Assembly: GCF_001424755.1 (NCBI RefSeq)
Contig: NZ_LMRF01000001.1
Location: forward strand, 145,294-209,293
Reading direction: 5' to 3'
DNA from: Marmoricola sp. Leaf446
Lineage (GTDB): Bacteria; Actinomycetota; Actinomycetes; Propionibacteriales; Nocardioidaceae
Length of the DNA stretch: 64,000 bases
The position numbers and the translations under genes are program-made. The notes below the pieces were generated by a model, which was given only the letters and a program-made list of their open reading frames with translations, made no database searches and was not told the DNA's origin. Every line of letters begins with the position of its first letter. The stretch's first letter is position 1. Shown piece after piece: positions 1-8,559 of this stretch.

Positions 1-72
1 CCGGCTCGACCAGCGACCGGCTCGACCGACGACCGGCTCGACCGACGACCGCCTCGACCGACGACCGCCTCG
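1..72. repeat. 16-bp tandem repeat at window edge
   Basis: About four and a half copies of a 16-bp unit (CCGGCTCGACCGACGA, with 1-2 base changes per copy) start at base 1 and run to the end of the adjacent VOC gene. The last, partial copy lies just before its stop codon. The array continues off the left edge, so its full length and any gene to the left cannot be seen. Confidence 0.8.
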
Positions 73-78
73 AGCGGG

Positions 79-480
79 TCAGGACGGAGGGGCGAACAGC
101 TCCAGGGCGATGCCGTCGGGGTCGCGGAAGGACAGCCCCGAGCCGTACGCCGCGTCCACGACGCCGCCGTGCGCGATGCCGAGGTCGTCGAGGCGGGTGA
201 CCCACTGCTCGAGCTCGGCGCGGTCGGCACAGCCGAAGGCGACGTGATCGAGGCCGGTACGCCGCTCGTCGAAGTCGCTCGCGGCCGGGTGGTCGACGTG
301 GGCGTGCAGGCCGAAGAGCTGGCCGGAGGCGAGCGCGAACACCGCGTGGTGGAAGGTGCCCTGCTGCTCGAGCTCGTCGAGGACCGGGTCGGCGCCGAAG
401 AGGGCGGCGTACCAGCGGCGGCTGGCCTCCAGGTCGGAGACCGTCACGGCGACGTGGGCCAGGGCGGGGAACTCGGACAT
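79..480 (-). CDS. VOC-family (glyoxalase/bleomycin-resistance fold) protein
   Basis: A 133-residue single-domain protein of the vicinal oxygen chelate superfamily. The N-terminal half opens with HVAVTVSDLEASRRWYAALF and the C-terminal half has GLDHVAF and FRDPDGIALELF, the two beta-alpha-beta-beta-beta modules usual for the fold. Metal-ligand candidates are the His near the start of each module and the Glu of ALELF. The substrate cannot be inferred. An AGGAG five bases upstream of the ATG at 480 favours that start over the in-frame GTG at 486, which overlaps the AGGAG. It stands alone, transcribed away from the amidase. Confidence 0.8.
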   Translation of the reverse strand: MSEFPALAHVAVTVSDLEASRRWYAALFGADPVLDELEQQGTFHHAVFALASGQLFGLHAHVDHPAASDFDERRTGLDHVAFGCADRAELEQWVTRLDDLGIAHGGVVDAAYGSGLSFRDPDGIALELFAPPS

Positions 481-613
481 GCGCACTCCTGCTCGACTGC
501 TCGGCGGTGGCCGACGCGGTCGCCGGCCCGGTCCTCGTCACGCTAGGTGCCGCCCCGCCGCGGCGGACCTGCCCGATCGGGCTGCATCGGTCCCCTCCGC
601 GGAGCGACGTGGC

Positions 614-619
614 TACAGT
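614..619 (+). promoter_or_regulatory. Probable -10 box (TACAGT) of a leaderless amidase transcript
   Basis: TACAGT ends six bases before the GTG at 626. That spacing would put the transcription start on or next to the start codon, so no ribosome-binding site is needed. The same layout recurs at several other genes in the window. Confidence 0.5.
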
Positions 620-625
620 CCGGAG

Positions 626-2101
626 GTGCAGACCTACCGTGACCACGACGCCGTCGGACTCGCCGCCCTGGTGCGGTCGGGCGAGACGACTCCTGCGGAT
701 TTGCTCGCCGCCGCCCGCGCCCGCGCCGCCGAGGTGAACCCCCGGATCAACGCGATCGTCCGAGACGTCGTCCCGCCCGCGCCGGAGGGTCCGGAGCCCG
801 AGGGGGGCCGCCCCTTCGCCGGGGTGCCGTTCCTGCTCAAGGACCTCCACCAGGACCTCGCCGGGATCCCCACCAGCGGCGGGAGCCGGGCGCGGGAGCA
901 GGTGCCCGCGGCCGAGACCGCCGAGGTCGTACGCCGCTGGGTCGAGGCCGGCCTGGTCGTGTTCGGCAAGACCAACAGCCCGGAGTTCGGCGCCAAGGGC
1001 GTCACCGAGCCCCACGTCTTCGGACCGACCCGCAACCCGTGGGACACCGACCACACCCCGGGCGGCTCGTCCGGTGGGTCCGCGGCGGCGGTCGCGGCCG
1101 GCATCGTGCCCTGCGCCGCGGCGAGCGACGGCGGCGGCTCGATCCGGATCCCCGCCTCGGCGTGCGGGCTGTTCGGCCTCAAGGCCAGCCGTGGGCTGCT
1201 GCCCTCCGGGCCGGTGTCCGGCGAGCCGCTGGGCGGCACCGCCACCGACGGCGTGGTCTCGCGCAGCGTCCGCGACAGCGCCGCGATGCTCGACGTGCTG
1301 GCCGGGCCGACCGAGGTCTCGGCGTACCTCCCCGGCGGGCTGCCGGCCGACGGCTTCGCCGCCGAGGTCGGCCGTGACCCGGGGCGGCTGCGGATCGGCG
1401 TGACCACCGCCAGCAGCATCGCGGGCGAGCCCCACCCCGAGGCCGCCGCTGCCGTACGCCGGGCCGCGGACCTGCTCGCCGAGCTCGGTCACGAGGTCGT
1501 CGAGGTGCCGATGCCGGTCGACGACGCGCAGCTGGCGCGCGACTTCCTCACCACCTGGTTCGTCCACTGCGCGGTCTCGCTGGAGCAGGCCCGCGCGGCC
1601 GGCGGCGTCGGTGAGGACGCCTTCGAGCCCGACACCCGGGTGATGGCCGCCCTGGGCCGGGCGACCAGCGCGACCGACTACGTCAAGGCCGTCGAGAGCC
1701 GGCACACGCACGTGCGACGGCTCGCGGCCTTCCACGCCGACCACGACCTGCTGCTCACCCCCACGACCGCCACCCCGCCGCCGCGGGTCGGGGCCTTCGA
1801 CCTCCCGGCGCCGCTGGTGCTGGCGCAGAAGGCGCTGCTGCGCGCCCGGTCCAGCGGCCTGCTGCGGTTCACCCCGCTGGTCGAGCAGATGATCGACGAC
1901 AACCTCGGCTGGGTGCCCTACACCCAGCTGGCCAACCTGACCGGCCGCCCGGCGATGAGCGTGCCGCTGCACTGGACGCCCGAGGGCCTGCCGATCGGCG
2001 CGCAGCTCGTCGGCCGCCTCGGTGCCGACGGCACGCTGCTGCGGGTCGCGGCCCAGCTCGAGCAGGCCGCGCCGTGGTGGGACCGGGTGGCCCCGCTGTG
2101 A
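626..2101 (+). CDS. Amidase signature enzyme (AtzF/GatA/6-aminohexanoate-hydrolase type)
   Basis: A 491-residue serine hydrolase that should cleave an amide bond in a small substrate. The Ser-cisSer-Lys triad is readable: Lys72 in FLLKDLHQDLAG, the glycine-serine loop GGSSGGSAAAVAAG around residues 146-160 with the cis-Ser, and nucleophile Ser172 in DGGGSIRIPASACG. The reading frame is open far upstream, but homology begins at VQTYRDHDAV, so GTG 626 is chosen, with a TANNNT box just before it. No GatB or GatC partner is nearby, so a catabolic amidase is likelier than the tRNA amidotransferase subunit. Substrate unknown. Confidence 0.85.
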   Translation: MQTYRDHDAVGLAALVRSGETTPADLLAAARARAAEVNPRINAIVRDVVPPAPEGPEPEGGRPFAGVPFLLKDLHQDLAGIPTSGGSRAREQVPAAETAEVVRRWVEAGLVVFGKTNSPEFGAKGVTEPHVFGPTRNPWDTDHTPGGSSGGSAAAVAAGIVPCAAASDGGGSIRIPASACGLFGLKASRGLLPSGPVSGEPLGGTATDGVVSRSVRDSAAMLDVLAGPTEVSAYLPGGLPADGFAAEVGRDPGRLRIGVTTASSIAGEPHPEAAAAVRRAADLLAELGHEVVEVPMPVDDAQLARDFLTTWFVHCAVSLEQARAAGGVGEDAFEPDTRVMAALGRATSATDYVKAVESRHTHVRRLAAFHADHDLLLTPTTATPPPRVGAFDLPAPLVLAQKALLRARSSGLLRFTPLVEQMIDDNLGWVPYTQLANLTGRPAMSVPLHWTPEGLPIGAQLVGRLGADGTLLRVAAQLEQAAPWWDRVAPL

Positions 2102-2114
2102 CCGCCCAGCGCTG

Positions 2115-2756
2115 ATGGCCCTGGTCGACCGCGGATCCGGGCTCGTCCTCACCGCCGCGCCGGGGACGGGCAGCACCGCGCTGCGCGAGGCGTTCCTGAC
2201 CCGTCCCGGGGTGGTCGAGGTGCCCGCGAAGGGGGCCGAGCTCCGCACCGCTCGCGAGGCCGGGGTCGACGCCAAGCACGGCACGGTCCGCGAGCTGGTC
2301 GGGTGTGGCCTGCTGACCGCCGACCACGGGCTCCGGGTGGTCACGACGACCCGCAACCCCTTCGACTTCTACGTCGCGGAGTACGAGCGCACCCGCACGC
2401 GCTGGGTGCTCGAGCTGCGTGACCCCGACTCGTGGGTGCACACCACCCCGGGCGCGCTGGACGGCATCGTCGCCGCACTCACCCTCGACTTCCCGGTCTG
2501 GCTGGCCCGGGCGGTCGGCGACCCCGACGGGTCGCGCCGGATCAACCGCGGCCACGTCGAGGAGGCCGACGTGGTGCTGCGGATGGAGCACCTCGAGGAC
2601 GACGTACGCCGCCTGCTCGGCCTCGACCTCCCGGTGCCCGCGACCAACGTGACCGAGCGCGAGCGTGCCTACTGGCGGCTCTACACCGTCGAGGGCCGGC
2701 GCCTGGTCGAGCGAACCCACGCCGCCGACCTGGAGCGCTTCGGCTACCGCTTCTGA
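2115..2756 (+). CDS. Sulfotransferase-family-like protein
   Basis: A 213-residue protein that begins with a P-loop-like 5'-phosphosulfate motif, VLTAAPGTGSTALREAF. A segment TTTRNPFDFYVAEY resembles the 3'-phosphate-binding RxP/S region of PAPS-dependent sulfotransferases. The second half is helical with no further motif I recognise. It starts 13 bp after the amidase stop and is probably co-transcribed with it. The acceptor is unknown; a nucleotide-dependent enzyme of another kind is possible. Confidence 0.55.
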   Translation: MALVDRGSGLVLTAAPGTGSTALREAFLTRPGVVEVPAKGAELRTAREAGVDAKHGTVRELVGCGLLTADHGLRVVTTTRNPFDFYVAEYERTRTRWVLELRDPDSWVHTTPGALDGIVAALTLDFPVWLARAVGDPDGSRRINRGHVEEADVVLRMEHLEDDVRRLLGLDLPVPATNVTERERAYWRLYTVEGRRLVERTHAADLERFGYRF

Positions 2757-2872
2757 CCGGTGCCTGAGCCAGCGGCGCGGCCAGAAGTCGTTTCACTCTC
2801 AACTTTCCGGGGAACTCCCTGGTCAGACCGCCGGACGACGACGTCCGCGGCGCCACTTCCCCGAGGAGAACC

Positions 2873-3526
2873 ATGAGCACGCACGAGCAGGCCCCCGCGG
2901 GCCGCCCCACCGACCCCGCCACCAGCCACGCCGCCGACCACGCGACGGACCGGCCGCTGGGCCGCAAGGACGTCGTCGCCCGCGAGAAGCAGCGCTACGG
3001 CGGCGTCAAGGTCGTCTGCGCGTTCTTCGGCTGGCTGACCGCCACGGGCATGACCGTGCTGCTGACGGCCCTCCTCGCCGCGATCGGCGCCGGCGTCGGA
3101 CTGGTCTCCAGCGCCTCCGACGTGGCGGGTGCCGCCTCCGACCGCGGCATCTCGACCGAGGAGATCGGCTGGGCCGGGGTCGTCCTGGTGCTCGTCGTCG
3201 TCTTCGTCTCCTACTACAGCGGCGGCTACGTCGCCGGTCGGATGGCGCGCTTCGACGGCGCCCGCCAGGGTGCGGCCGTCTTCGCCTGGGCCGTGGTCGC
3301 GGCGATCGTGGTGGCCGTGCTCGGCGCCATCGGCGGCGCGCAGTTCGACGTGCTCGACCAGCTCAACAGCTTCCCCCGCATCCCCGGCAGCCTCTCCGAC
3401 CTGAGCCTGGCGGCCGTGGTCGCCCTCGTCGGCGTCGTCGTGGCCAGCCTCGTCGGCGCGGTCCTCGGCGGGCTCGCGGGCATGCACTTCCACCGCAAGG
3501 TCGACCGCACCGGCCTGGGTCGCTGA
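2873..3526 (+). CDS. Multi-pass membrane protein of unknown function
   Basis: A 217-residue protein with a hydrophilic N-terminus of about 45 residues rich in His, Thr and Asp. About four hydrophobic segments follow (near residues 45-70, 100-120, 135-160 and 185-210), and the tail is short and basic. GAGGAG lies just before the ATG. No catalytic or transport motif is visible. The start is preceded by an ordinary 116-bp spacer after the sulfotransferase-like gene. It may resemble the TIGR04086/YrzE type of small actinobacterial membrane proteins, but I cannot establish this. Confidence 0.65.
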   Translation: MSTHEQAPAGRPTDPATSHAADHATDRPLGRKDVVAREKQRYGGVKVVCAFFGWLTATGMTVLLTALLAAIGAGVGLVSSASDVAGAASDRGISTEEIGWAGVVLVLVVVFVSYYSGGYVAGRMARFDGARQGAAVFAWAVVAAIVVAVLGAIGGAQFDVLDQLNSFPRIPGSLSDLSLAAVVALVGVVVASLVGAVLGGLAGMHFHRKVDRTGLGR

Positions 3527-3549
3527 CCCGGCTCACCACTGCAGCACCA

Positions 3550-3579
3550 CGAGGGCGTCCCCGGTCGGGGGCGCCCTCG
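3550..3579. terminator. Bidirectional hairpin between convergent genes
   Basis: CGAGGGCG pairs with CGCCCTCG, enclosing a further CCCCG/CGGGG stem. It lies in the 71-bp gap between the stop of the membrane protein and the stop of the oppositely oriented flavoprotein, so it can serve both. There is no clear T tract, as is common in actinobacteria. Confidence 0.65.
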
Positions 3580-3597
3580 TCGCGCGTCCGGACCGGG

Positions 3598-4740
3598 TCA
3601 GCCCACGTGGAAGCGGGCGGGCACGAGGCGTCGGGCGGCGTCGGGGTCCGTGGCGGCGGCGGCGTCGGCGACCATCGCGCCCAGGAGCGGGGCGAACTTG
3701 GCGCCGTGCCCCGAGCACGCCGAGACCAGGGTCAGGCCCTCGCAGCGGTCGAGCACGAAGTCCTCGGTGGGGGTGCTGGTGAACAGGCAGGTGGTCTCGG
3801 CGTACGGCTCCGGCACGAGGCCCGGGAGCGTACGACGCACGTGCTCGACGATCCGCTCGCGGTGCGCCGGGTCGACCTGCCCGTCCTGGTGCTCCGCCGT
3901 GCCGATCGCCCGGCCGCCGCAGAACTGCGCCACCTTCTGGCCGCGGTGCCCGGCGTCGCGCCCGCCCGGAAGGCTGTAGGTCAGCATCTCCCCGGTGCCG
4001 TGGATGGTGGTCGGCCACGGGTCGTGGCCGTCGCGGTGGGGGAAGTGGAACGCCTCCTCCTGCCAGACCTCGAGGTGCGGCACGGCGTCGCGGAAGCCGG
4101 ACGGGAGCCCGAGCCGGTCCAGCAGGCCGGGCAACCAGCCGCCTGCCGCCACCACGACGTGGCCCGCGTCGAGACCACGACCGTCGGTGGCGGTGACGCG
4201 GTGGCCACTCCCGGTGGCCGCGACCTCCTGGACGGCCCAGCCGGTGAGGACCCGGGCGCCGTGGGACCGGGCCAGGTCGAGCATCGCGTGGACCGCGCGC
4301 TCGGCGTCGATGACGCCGGCACCGGGGTGCCACAGCACCTCGCTGTCGACGTCGATCCCCTCGAACCGCGCCCGCGCCTCGGAGGCACCGAGCAGCTCGT
4401 GCTCCACCCCGACCGCCTCCAGCGCCCTCGCCAGCCCCGCCGGGTCGCGTTCGGCGCCGTGGTCCAGGGCTCCGGTCGGTCGCACCAGCTCGCTGCCGTG
4501 GGCGGTCTCGAGGTCGTCCCAGGCCAGCCGGGCCTGCCGCACGAGGTCGACGTAGAACGGGTCGGCGTAGGCGTAGCGGAAGATCCGCGCCGAGCCGTGC
4601 GAGCTGCCGCCGGGGTCCGCCGGGACCCCGCGCTCGAGGACGACGACGTCGTGGCCCCGGGCCGCCAGCTGCCAGGCCGTGGCCGCGCCCACCAGGCCGG
4701 CGCCCACCACCGCGTACGCCGCGGTCCCGTTCGTCGTCAT
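3598..4740 (-). CDS. solA: Monomeric sarcosine oxidase / N-methyl-L-tryptophan oxidase family flavoprotein
   Basis: A 380-residue DAO-type flavoenzyme, the usual length for MSOX/MTOX, which oxidise N-methyl amino acids to the amino acid, formaldehyde and H2O2. The Rossmann motif VVGAGLVGAATAWQLAARG is at residues 11-29. Residue 318 is a Cys in ETTCLFTSTPTEDFVLD, matching the cysteine that covalently holds FAD in this family. GHGAKFAPLLG near the C-terminus is the second FAD-binding signature. It is divergent from the antiporter with only 49 bp between starts. The exact substrate is uncertain; the symbol reflects the family. Confidence 0.75.
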   Translation of the reverse strand: MTTNGTAAYAVVGAGLVGAATAWQLAARGHDVVVLERGVPADPGGSSHGSARIFRYAYADPFYVDLVRQARLAWDDLETAHGSELVRPTGALDHGAERDPAGLARALEAVGVEHELLGASEARARFEGIDVDSEVLWHPGAGVIDAERAVHAMLDLARSHGARVLTGWAVQEVAATGSGHRVTATDGRGLDAGHVVVAAGGWLPGLLDRLGLPSGFRDAVPHLEVWQEEAFHFPHRDGHDPWPTTIHGTGEMLTYSLPGGRDAGHRGQKVAQFCGGRAIGTAEHQDGQVDPAHRERIVEHVRRTLPGLVPEPYAETTCLFTSTPTEDFVLDRCEGLTLVSACSGHGAKFAPLLGAMVADAAAATDPDAARRLVPARFHVG

Positions 4741-4789
4741 GGCTCCATGATCGCCGACCGCGCGGGCGCGGGTTGGGTACCGGTGGCGG

Positions 4790-6148
4790 GTGACCGCCGA
4801 CCTCGTCTACCTCGTCGCGGGCGGTGCCCTCCTGCTGGCCGTCGTCCTGCCCCAGCTGCTGCGCCACTGGGCGATCTCCGCCCCGATGGTGCTGGTGGTG
4901 GTCGGGATGCTGATCGGGCTCACCCCGCTGCCCGACGGCATGCCGCTGGACCCGCAGGACAACCGCGCCACGATCGAGCACGTCACCGAGCTGACCGTGC
5001 TGATCGCGCTGATGGGCGTGGGGCTGGCCATCGACCGACCGCTCAACCTGCTGCGCCGGTCGTCGTGGGGCGGGTGGTCGCCGACCTGGCGGCTGCTCGT
5101 GGTCGCGATGCCGCTCACCGTCGGTGCGGTCGCGCTGCTGGGCTGGTGGGTCGCCGGGCTCGCGCCCGCCGTGGCGCTGCTGCTCGGCGCCGTGCTGTCG
5201 CCCACCGACCCGGTGCTGGCCTCCGACGTGCAGGTGGCCGGGCCCCGCACCGGTGACGACCACGAGGTCGACGGCGACGACGAGGTGCGGTTCGGCCTGA
5301 CCTCGGAGGCCGGGCTCAACGACGGCCTGGCGTTCCCGTTCGTCTACGCCGCGATCCTGCTCGCGACCGAGGGCGCCGTCGGCGGGTGGGCCTGGGAGTG
5401 GGTCGGCTTCTACCTCGTCGGCAAGGTGGTGATCGGGGTCCTCGTCGGGCTCGCCGTCGGCTGGGCACTGGCCCGGGTGGCCTTCCGTGGCCGGCGCACG
5501 ACCGAGGCGCCGAGCGTGGCCGAGCGGGGCGAGTCGCTGCTCGTGCTGGCGGCCCTGGTCTCGGCGTACGGCGTGGGGGAGGTGGTGGGCGGCTACGGCT
5601 TCCTCTCGGTCTTCGTCTGCGCCATGACGCTGCGCTCGGCCGAGCGCGGCCACGAGTACCACAAGGCGATGCACGAGGTCGTGGAGCGGCTGGAGCGGCT
5701 GTTCACGCTGTTCGTGCTGCTCGTCCTCGGCATCGCGCTCACCCGCGGGCTGCTCGCGACCCTCGACTGGCGGGGCGTGCTGGTGGGCGTCTCGCTGGTC
5801 CTCGTCGTCCGGCCCCTGGCGGGGTACGTCGCCCTGGCGCCGTGGGCGCGCCACCCCGACGAGGTCGGCGGGATGACCACGCCCGAGCGCTGGGCGGTGT
5901 CGTTCTTCGGCGTCCGCGGCGTCGGCTCCCTGTTCTACCTGGCGTACGCCGCGGGCGAGTCCGGCGACCTGGGCGCCGACTGGCTGTGGTCGACGGTCGC
6001 CTTCACCATCGTGCTCTCGGTGATGCTCCACGGGGTGCTGGCCACCCCGGTGATGAAGCGCCTCGACCACGCCCGTGGCCGCGCGGCCGACTCCGACCGG
6101 GACGTGGGCGACGCCCCGGGACGGTCGGCCTCACCCCTCGCTTCCTGA
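4790..6148 (+). CDS. CPA1-family cation:proton antiporter (NhaP-like)
   Basis: A 452-residue inner-membrane antiporter with about 12 hydrophobic segments. LSPTDPVLASDVQV (residues 138-151) and SEAGLNDGLAFPF carry the conserved Asp residues of the CPA1 ion path (the ND motif). A short cytoplasmic tail follows the last segment, with no TrkA-C domain. GTG 4790 is the first start after the divergent flavoprotein gene. It probably exchanges Na+ or K+ for H+ to control pH or salt. Its stop codon lies inside the palindrome that precedes paaK. Confidence 0.85.
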   Translation: MTADLVYLVAGGALLLAVVLPQLLRHWAISAPMVLVVVGMLIGLTPLPDGMPLDPQDNRATIEHVTELTVLIALMGVGLAIDRPLNLLRRSSWGGWSPTWRLLVVAMPLTVGAVALLGWWVAGLAPAVALLLGAVLSPTDPVLASDVQVAGPRTGDDHEVDGDDEVRFGLTSEAGLNDGLAFPFVYAAILLATEGAVGGWAWEWVGFYLVGKVVIGVLVGLAVGWALARVAFRGRRTTEAPSVAERGESLLVLAALVSAYGVGEVVGGYGFLSVFVCAMTLRSAERGHEYHKAMHEVVERLERLFTLFVLLVLGIALTRGLLATLDWRGVLVGVSLVLVVRPLAGYVALAPWARHPDEVGGMTTPERWAVSFFGVRGVGSLFYLAYAAGESGDLGADWLWSTVAFTIVLSVMLHGVLATPVMKRLDHARGRAADSDRDVGDAPGRSASPLAS

Positions 6149-6160
6149 CCGATCGGTCCG
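6145..6160. promoter_or_regulatory. TetR-type operator before paaK
   Basis: CTGACCGATCGGTCCG is a near-perfect palindrome (14 of 16 positions symmetric). It overlaps the antiporter stop codon and lies 40 bp before the paaK start. The same half-site, CTGACCGA, recurs before paaA at 7521. The sequence resembles TetR-family operators such as that of PaaR in corynebacteria. No paa-specific TetR gene lies in the window. Confidence 0.65.
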
Positions 6161-6200
6161 TAACCTCGCGGGCACGCCGAAGCGAGCCGAGGAGTGCACC

Positions 6201-7511
6201 GTGGACGACCTGAGCCCCCGACCGGGTGACCTGGAGCCGATCGAGACCGCGTCGCTCGACGAGCTGCGCGCGCTGCAGACCGAGCGGCTGGTCTGGTCGG
6301 TGCGCCACGCCTACGACCACGTGCCGCACTACCGGGCCGCCCTCGACGCGGCCGGGGTCCACCCCGACGACGTGACCGGCCTCGACGACCTGGCGCGGCT
6401 GCCGTTCACCACCAAGGCCGACCTGCGCGAGAACTACCCGTTCGGGATGTTCGCGGTGCCGCGCGAGCAGGTGGTGCGGATCCACGCGTCGTCCGGCACG
6501 ACCGGCAAGCCGACCGTCGTGGGCTACACCCGCGAGGACGTCGAGACCTGGGCGACGGTGGTGGCGCGCAGCATCCGCGCCGCCGGCGGCCGGGCCGGCC
6601 ACGTGCTGCACAACGCCTACGGCTACGGCCTGTTCACCGGCGGCCTCGGGGCGCACTACGGCGCCGAGAAGCTGGGCTGCACCGTGGTGCCGGTCAGCGG
6701 CGGCATGACCGAGCGGCAGGTGCAGCTGATCCAGGACTTCCGTCCCGACGTGATCATGGTGACGCCGTCCTACATGCTCGCGCTGGTCGACGAGATGGAG
6801 CGGCAGGGGGTCGACCCGCGCTCGACCTCGCTCAAGGTCGGCATCTTCGGCGCCGAGCCGTGGACCAACGACATGCGCCGCGAGGTCGAGGGCCGGCTCG
6901 ACATGCACGCCGTCGACATCTACGGGCTCTCGGAGGTGATCGGCCCCGGCGTCGCCAGCGAGTGTGTGGAGACCAAGGACGGGCTGCACGTGTGGGAGGA
7001 CCACTTCTACCCCGAGGTGATCGACCCGGTCACCGGCGAGGTGCTGCCCGACGGCGAGGAGGGCGAGCTGGTGCTGACCTCGCTGACCAAGCAGGCCATG
7101 CCGGTGCTGCGCTACCGCACCCGCGACCTGACCCGGCTGCTGCCCGGCACCGCGCGGACGATGCGGCGGATGGAGAAGATCACCGGTCGCACCGACGACA
7201 TGATCATCCTGCGCGGGGTCAACCTGTTCCCGACCCAGGTCGAGGAGCTGATCCTCTCGGCCACCACCGAGCTGTCGCCGCACTTCCAGTGCGTGCTCGA
7301 GCGCGAGGGCCACCTCGACTCCATGACCGTGGTGGTGGAGCGGCGCGAGACCGCCGGCGACGAGGCGGCGCAGGCGGCCGGCGTACGCCTGCAGCAGCTG
7401 GTGAAGAGCTCGATCGGCGTCTCGGTCGGGGTCCACGTCGTCGACCCCGGGACGATCGAGCGCTCGGTCGGCAAGATGAAGCGCATCGTCGACGCCCGCG
7501 CGCCACGCTGA
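6201..7511 (+). CDS. paaK: Phenylacetate-CoA ligase
   Basis: A 436-residue adenylate-forming enzyme that activates phenylacetate to phenylacetyl-CoA with ATP and CoA, the entry step of the paa pathway. The P-loop-like ATP motif HASSGTTGKPTVVGYT, the FGAEPWT segment, the YGLSEVIGPG motif and the hinge RTDDMIILRGVNLFP are all present, in family order. Length matches PaaK (about 430-440). GTG 6201 has GAGGAG six bases upstream; the frame is open earlier but without homology. A TetR-type palindrome precedes it, and paaABCDE follow after a second copy. Confidence 0.95.
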   Translation: MDDLSPRPGDLEPIETASLDELRALQTERLVWSVRHAYDHVPHYRAALDAAGVHPDDVTGLDDLARLPFTTKADLRENYPFGMFAVPREQVVRIHASSGTTGKPTVVGYTREDVETWATVVARSIRAAGGRAGHVLHNAYGYGLFTGGLGAHYGAEKLGCTVVPVSGGMTERQVQLIQDFRPDVIMVTPSYMLALVDEMERQGVDPRSTSLKVGIFGAEPWTNDMRREVEGRLDMHAVDIYGLSEVIGPGVASECVETKDGLHVWEDHFYPEVIDPVTGEVLPDGEEGELVLTSLTKQAMPVLRYRTRDLTRLLPGTARTMRRMEKITGRTDDMIILRGVNLFPTQVEELILSATTELSPHFQCVLEREGHLDSMTVVVERRETAGDEAAQAAGVRLQQLVKSSIGVSVGVHVVDPGTIERSVGKMKRIVDARAPR

Positions 7512-7516
7512 GACCC

Positions 7517-7545
7517 TTTACTGACCGACCGGTCAGGAATACACT
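7517..7545 (+). promoter_or_regulatory. paaA promoter with embedded TetR-type operator
   Basis: A candidate -35 TTTACT (7517-7522) and -10 TACACT (7540-7545) are separated by 17 bp. The palindrome CTGACCGACCGGTCAG (7521-7536, 14 of 16 symmetric) fills the spacer, so a bound repressor would block polymerase. It matches the operator before paaK, implying joint induction, probably by phenylacetyl-CoA as for known PaaR proteins. Confidence 0.65.
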
Positions 7546-7572
7546 CGGTCCCGTCACCGCCTGGAGGTCCGC

Positions 7573-8559
7573 ATGAGCACCACCGCACCCGACGAGATCG
7601 CGCCCGACGAGGCGGCGCTCCTCGCACAGTTCGAGCAGGTCCTCGCCCGTCACGACCGCATCGAGCCGCGCGACTGGATGCCGGAGAAGTACCGCGCCAC
7701 CCTGGTGCGCCAGATCGCCCAGCACGCGCACTCCGAGATCATCGGGATGCAGCCCGAGGGCAACTGGATCACCCGGGCGCCCTCGCTGCGGCGCAAGGCG
7801 ATCCTGCTGGCCAAGGTGCAGGACGAGGCCGGCCACGGGCTCTACCTCTACTCGGCGTGCGAGACGCTCGGCGTCTCTCGCCAGGAGCTGACCGAGAAGC
7901 TGATCTCGGGGAGGCAGAAGTACTCCTCGATCTTCAACTACCCGACCCTGTCGTACGCCGACGTCGGCACCATCGGCTGGCTCGTCGACGGCGCGGCCAT
8001 CGCCAACCAGGTGCCGCTGTGCCGCACGTCCTACGGCCCCTACGGCCGGTCGATGATCCGGATCTGCAAGGAGGAGTCCTTCCACCAGCGGCAGGGCTAC
8101 GAGCTGCTGATGACGATGATGCGCGGCACCGACGCCCAGCGCGCGATGGTGCAGGAGTCGGTCGACCGGTTCTGGTGGCCGGCGCTGATGATGTTCGGCC
8201 CGCCCGACGACGACTCGCCCAACACCGCCCAGTCGATGGCGTGGGGGATCAAGCGCGACACCAACGACGAGCTGCGCCAGAAGTTCGTCGACATGAGCGT
8301 CCCGCAGGCCGAGCGCCTCGGCGTCACCCTGCCCGACCCCGACCTGGTCTGGAACGCCGAGCGCGGCCACCACGACTTCGGCCAGCCCGACTGGGAGGAG
8401 TTCCACGCCGTGGTGAAGGGCTCCGGTCCCTGCAACGCCCAGCGGGTCGCCCACCGCCGCCGCGCCCACGAGGACGGCGCCTGGGTCCGCGATGCCGCCA
8501 CCGCGTTCGCCGCCCGTTCGTCGGTCGAATCCGTCGAGACCCAGGAGGCCCGCGCATGA
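7573..8559 (+). CDS. paaA: 1,2-phenylacetyl-CoA epoxidase, catalytic subunit A
   Basis: The 328-residue diiron oxygenase subunit of the PaaABCE complex, which epoxidises the ring of phenylacetyl-CoA. Two ExxH motifs supply iron ligands: E85/H88 in DEAGHG and E168/H171 in EESFHQRQ. The sequence is strongly conserved from [20 protein letters not shown] onward. The start follows GGAGG, 12 bp after the -10-linked operator region. Its TGA overlaps the paaB ATG by four bases, so the two are translationally coupled. Confidence 0.97.
   Translation: MSTTAPDEIAPDEAALLAQFEQVLARHDRIEPRDWMPEKYRATLVRQIAQHAHSEIIGMQPEGNWITRAPSLRRKAILLAKVQDEAGHGLYLYSACETLGVSRQELTEKLISGRQKYSSIFNYPTLSYADVGTIGWLVDGAAIANQVPLCRTSYGPYGRSMIRICKEESFHQRQGYELLMTMMRGTDAQRAMVQESVDRFWWPALMMFGPPDDDSPNTAQSMAWGIKRDTNDELRQKFVDMSVPQAERLGVTLPDPDLVWNAERGHHDFGQPDWEEFHAVVKGSGPCNAQRVAHRRRAHEDGAWVRDAATAFAARSSVESVETQEARA

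Noticed and set aside
1869-2720. Minus-strand frame opposite the sulfotransferase-like gene
   Set aside because: Shadow frame with biased composition; the plus-strand protein has recognisable motifs and coupling to the amidase.
2665-5256. Plus-strand open frame of 863 codons over the membrane protein and the flavoprotein
   Set aside because: Arg/Pro/Gly-rich shadow translation; the genes in the other frames have clear homology.
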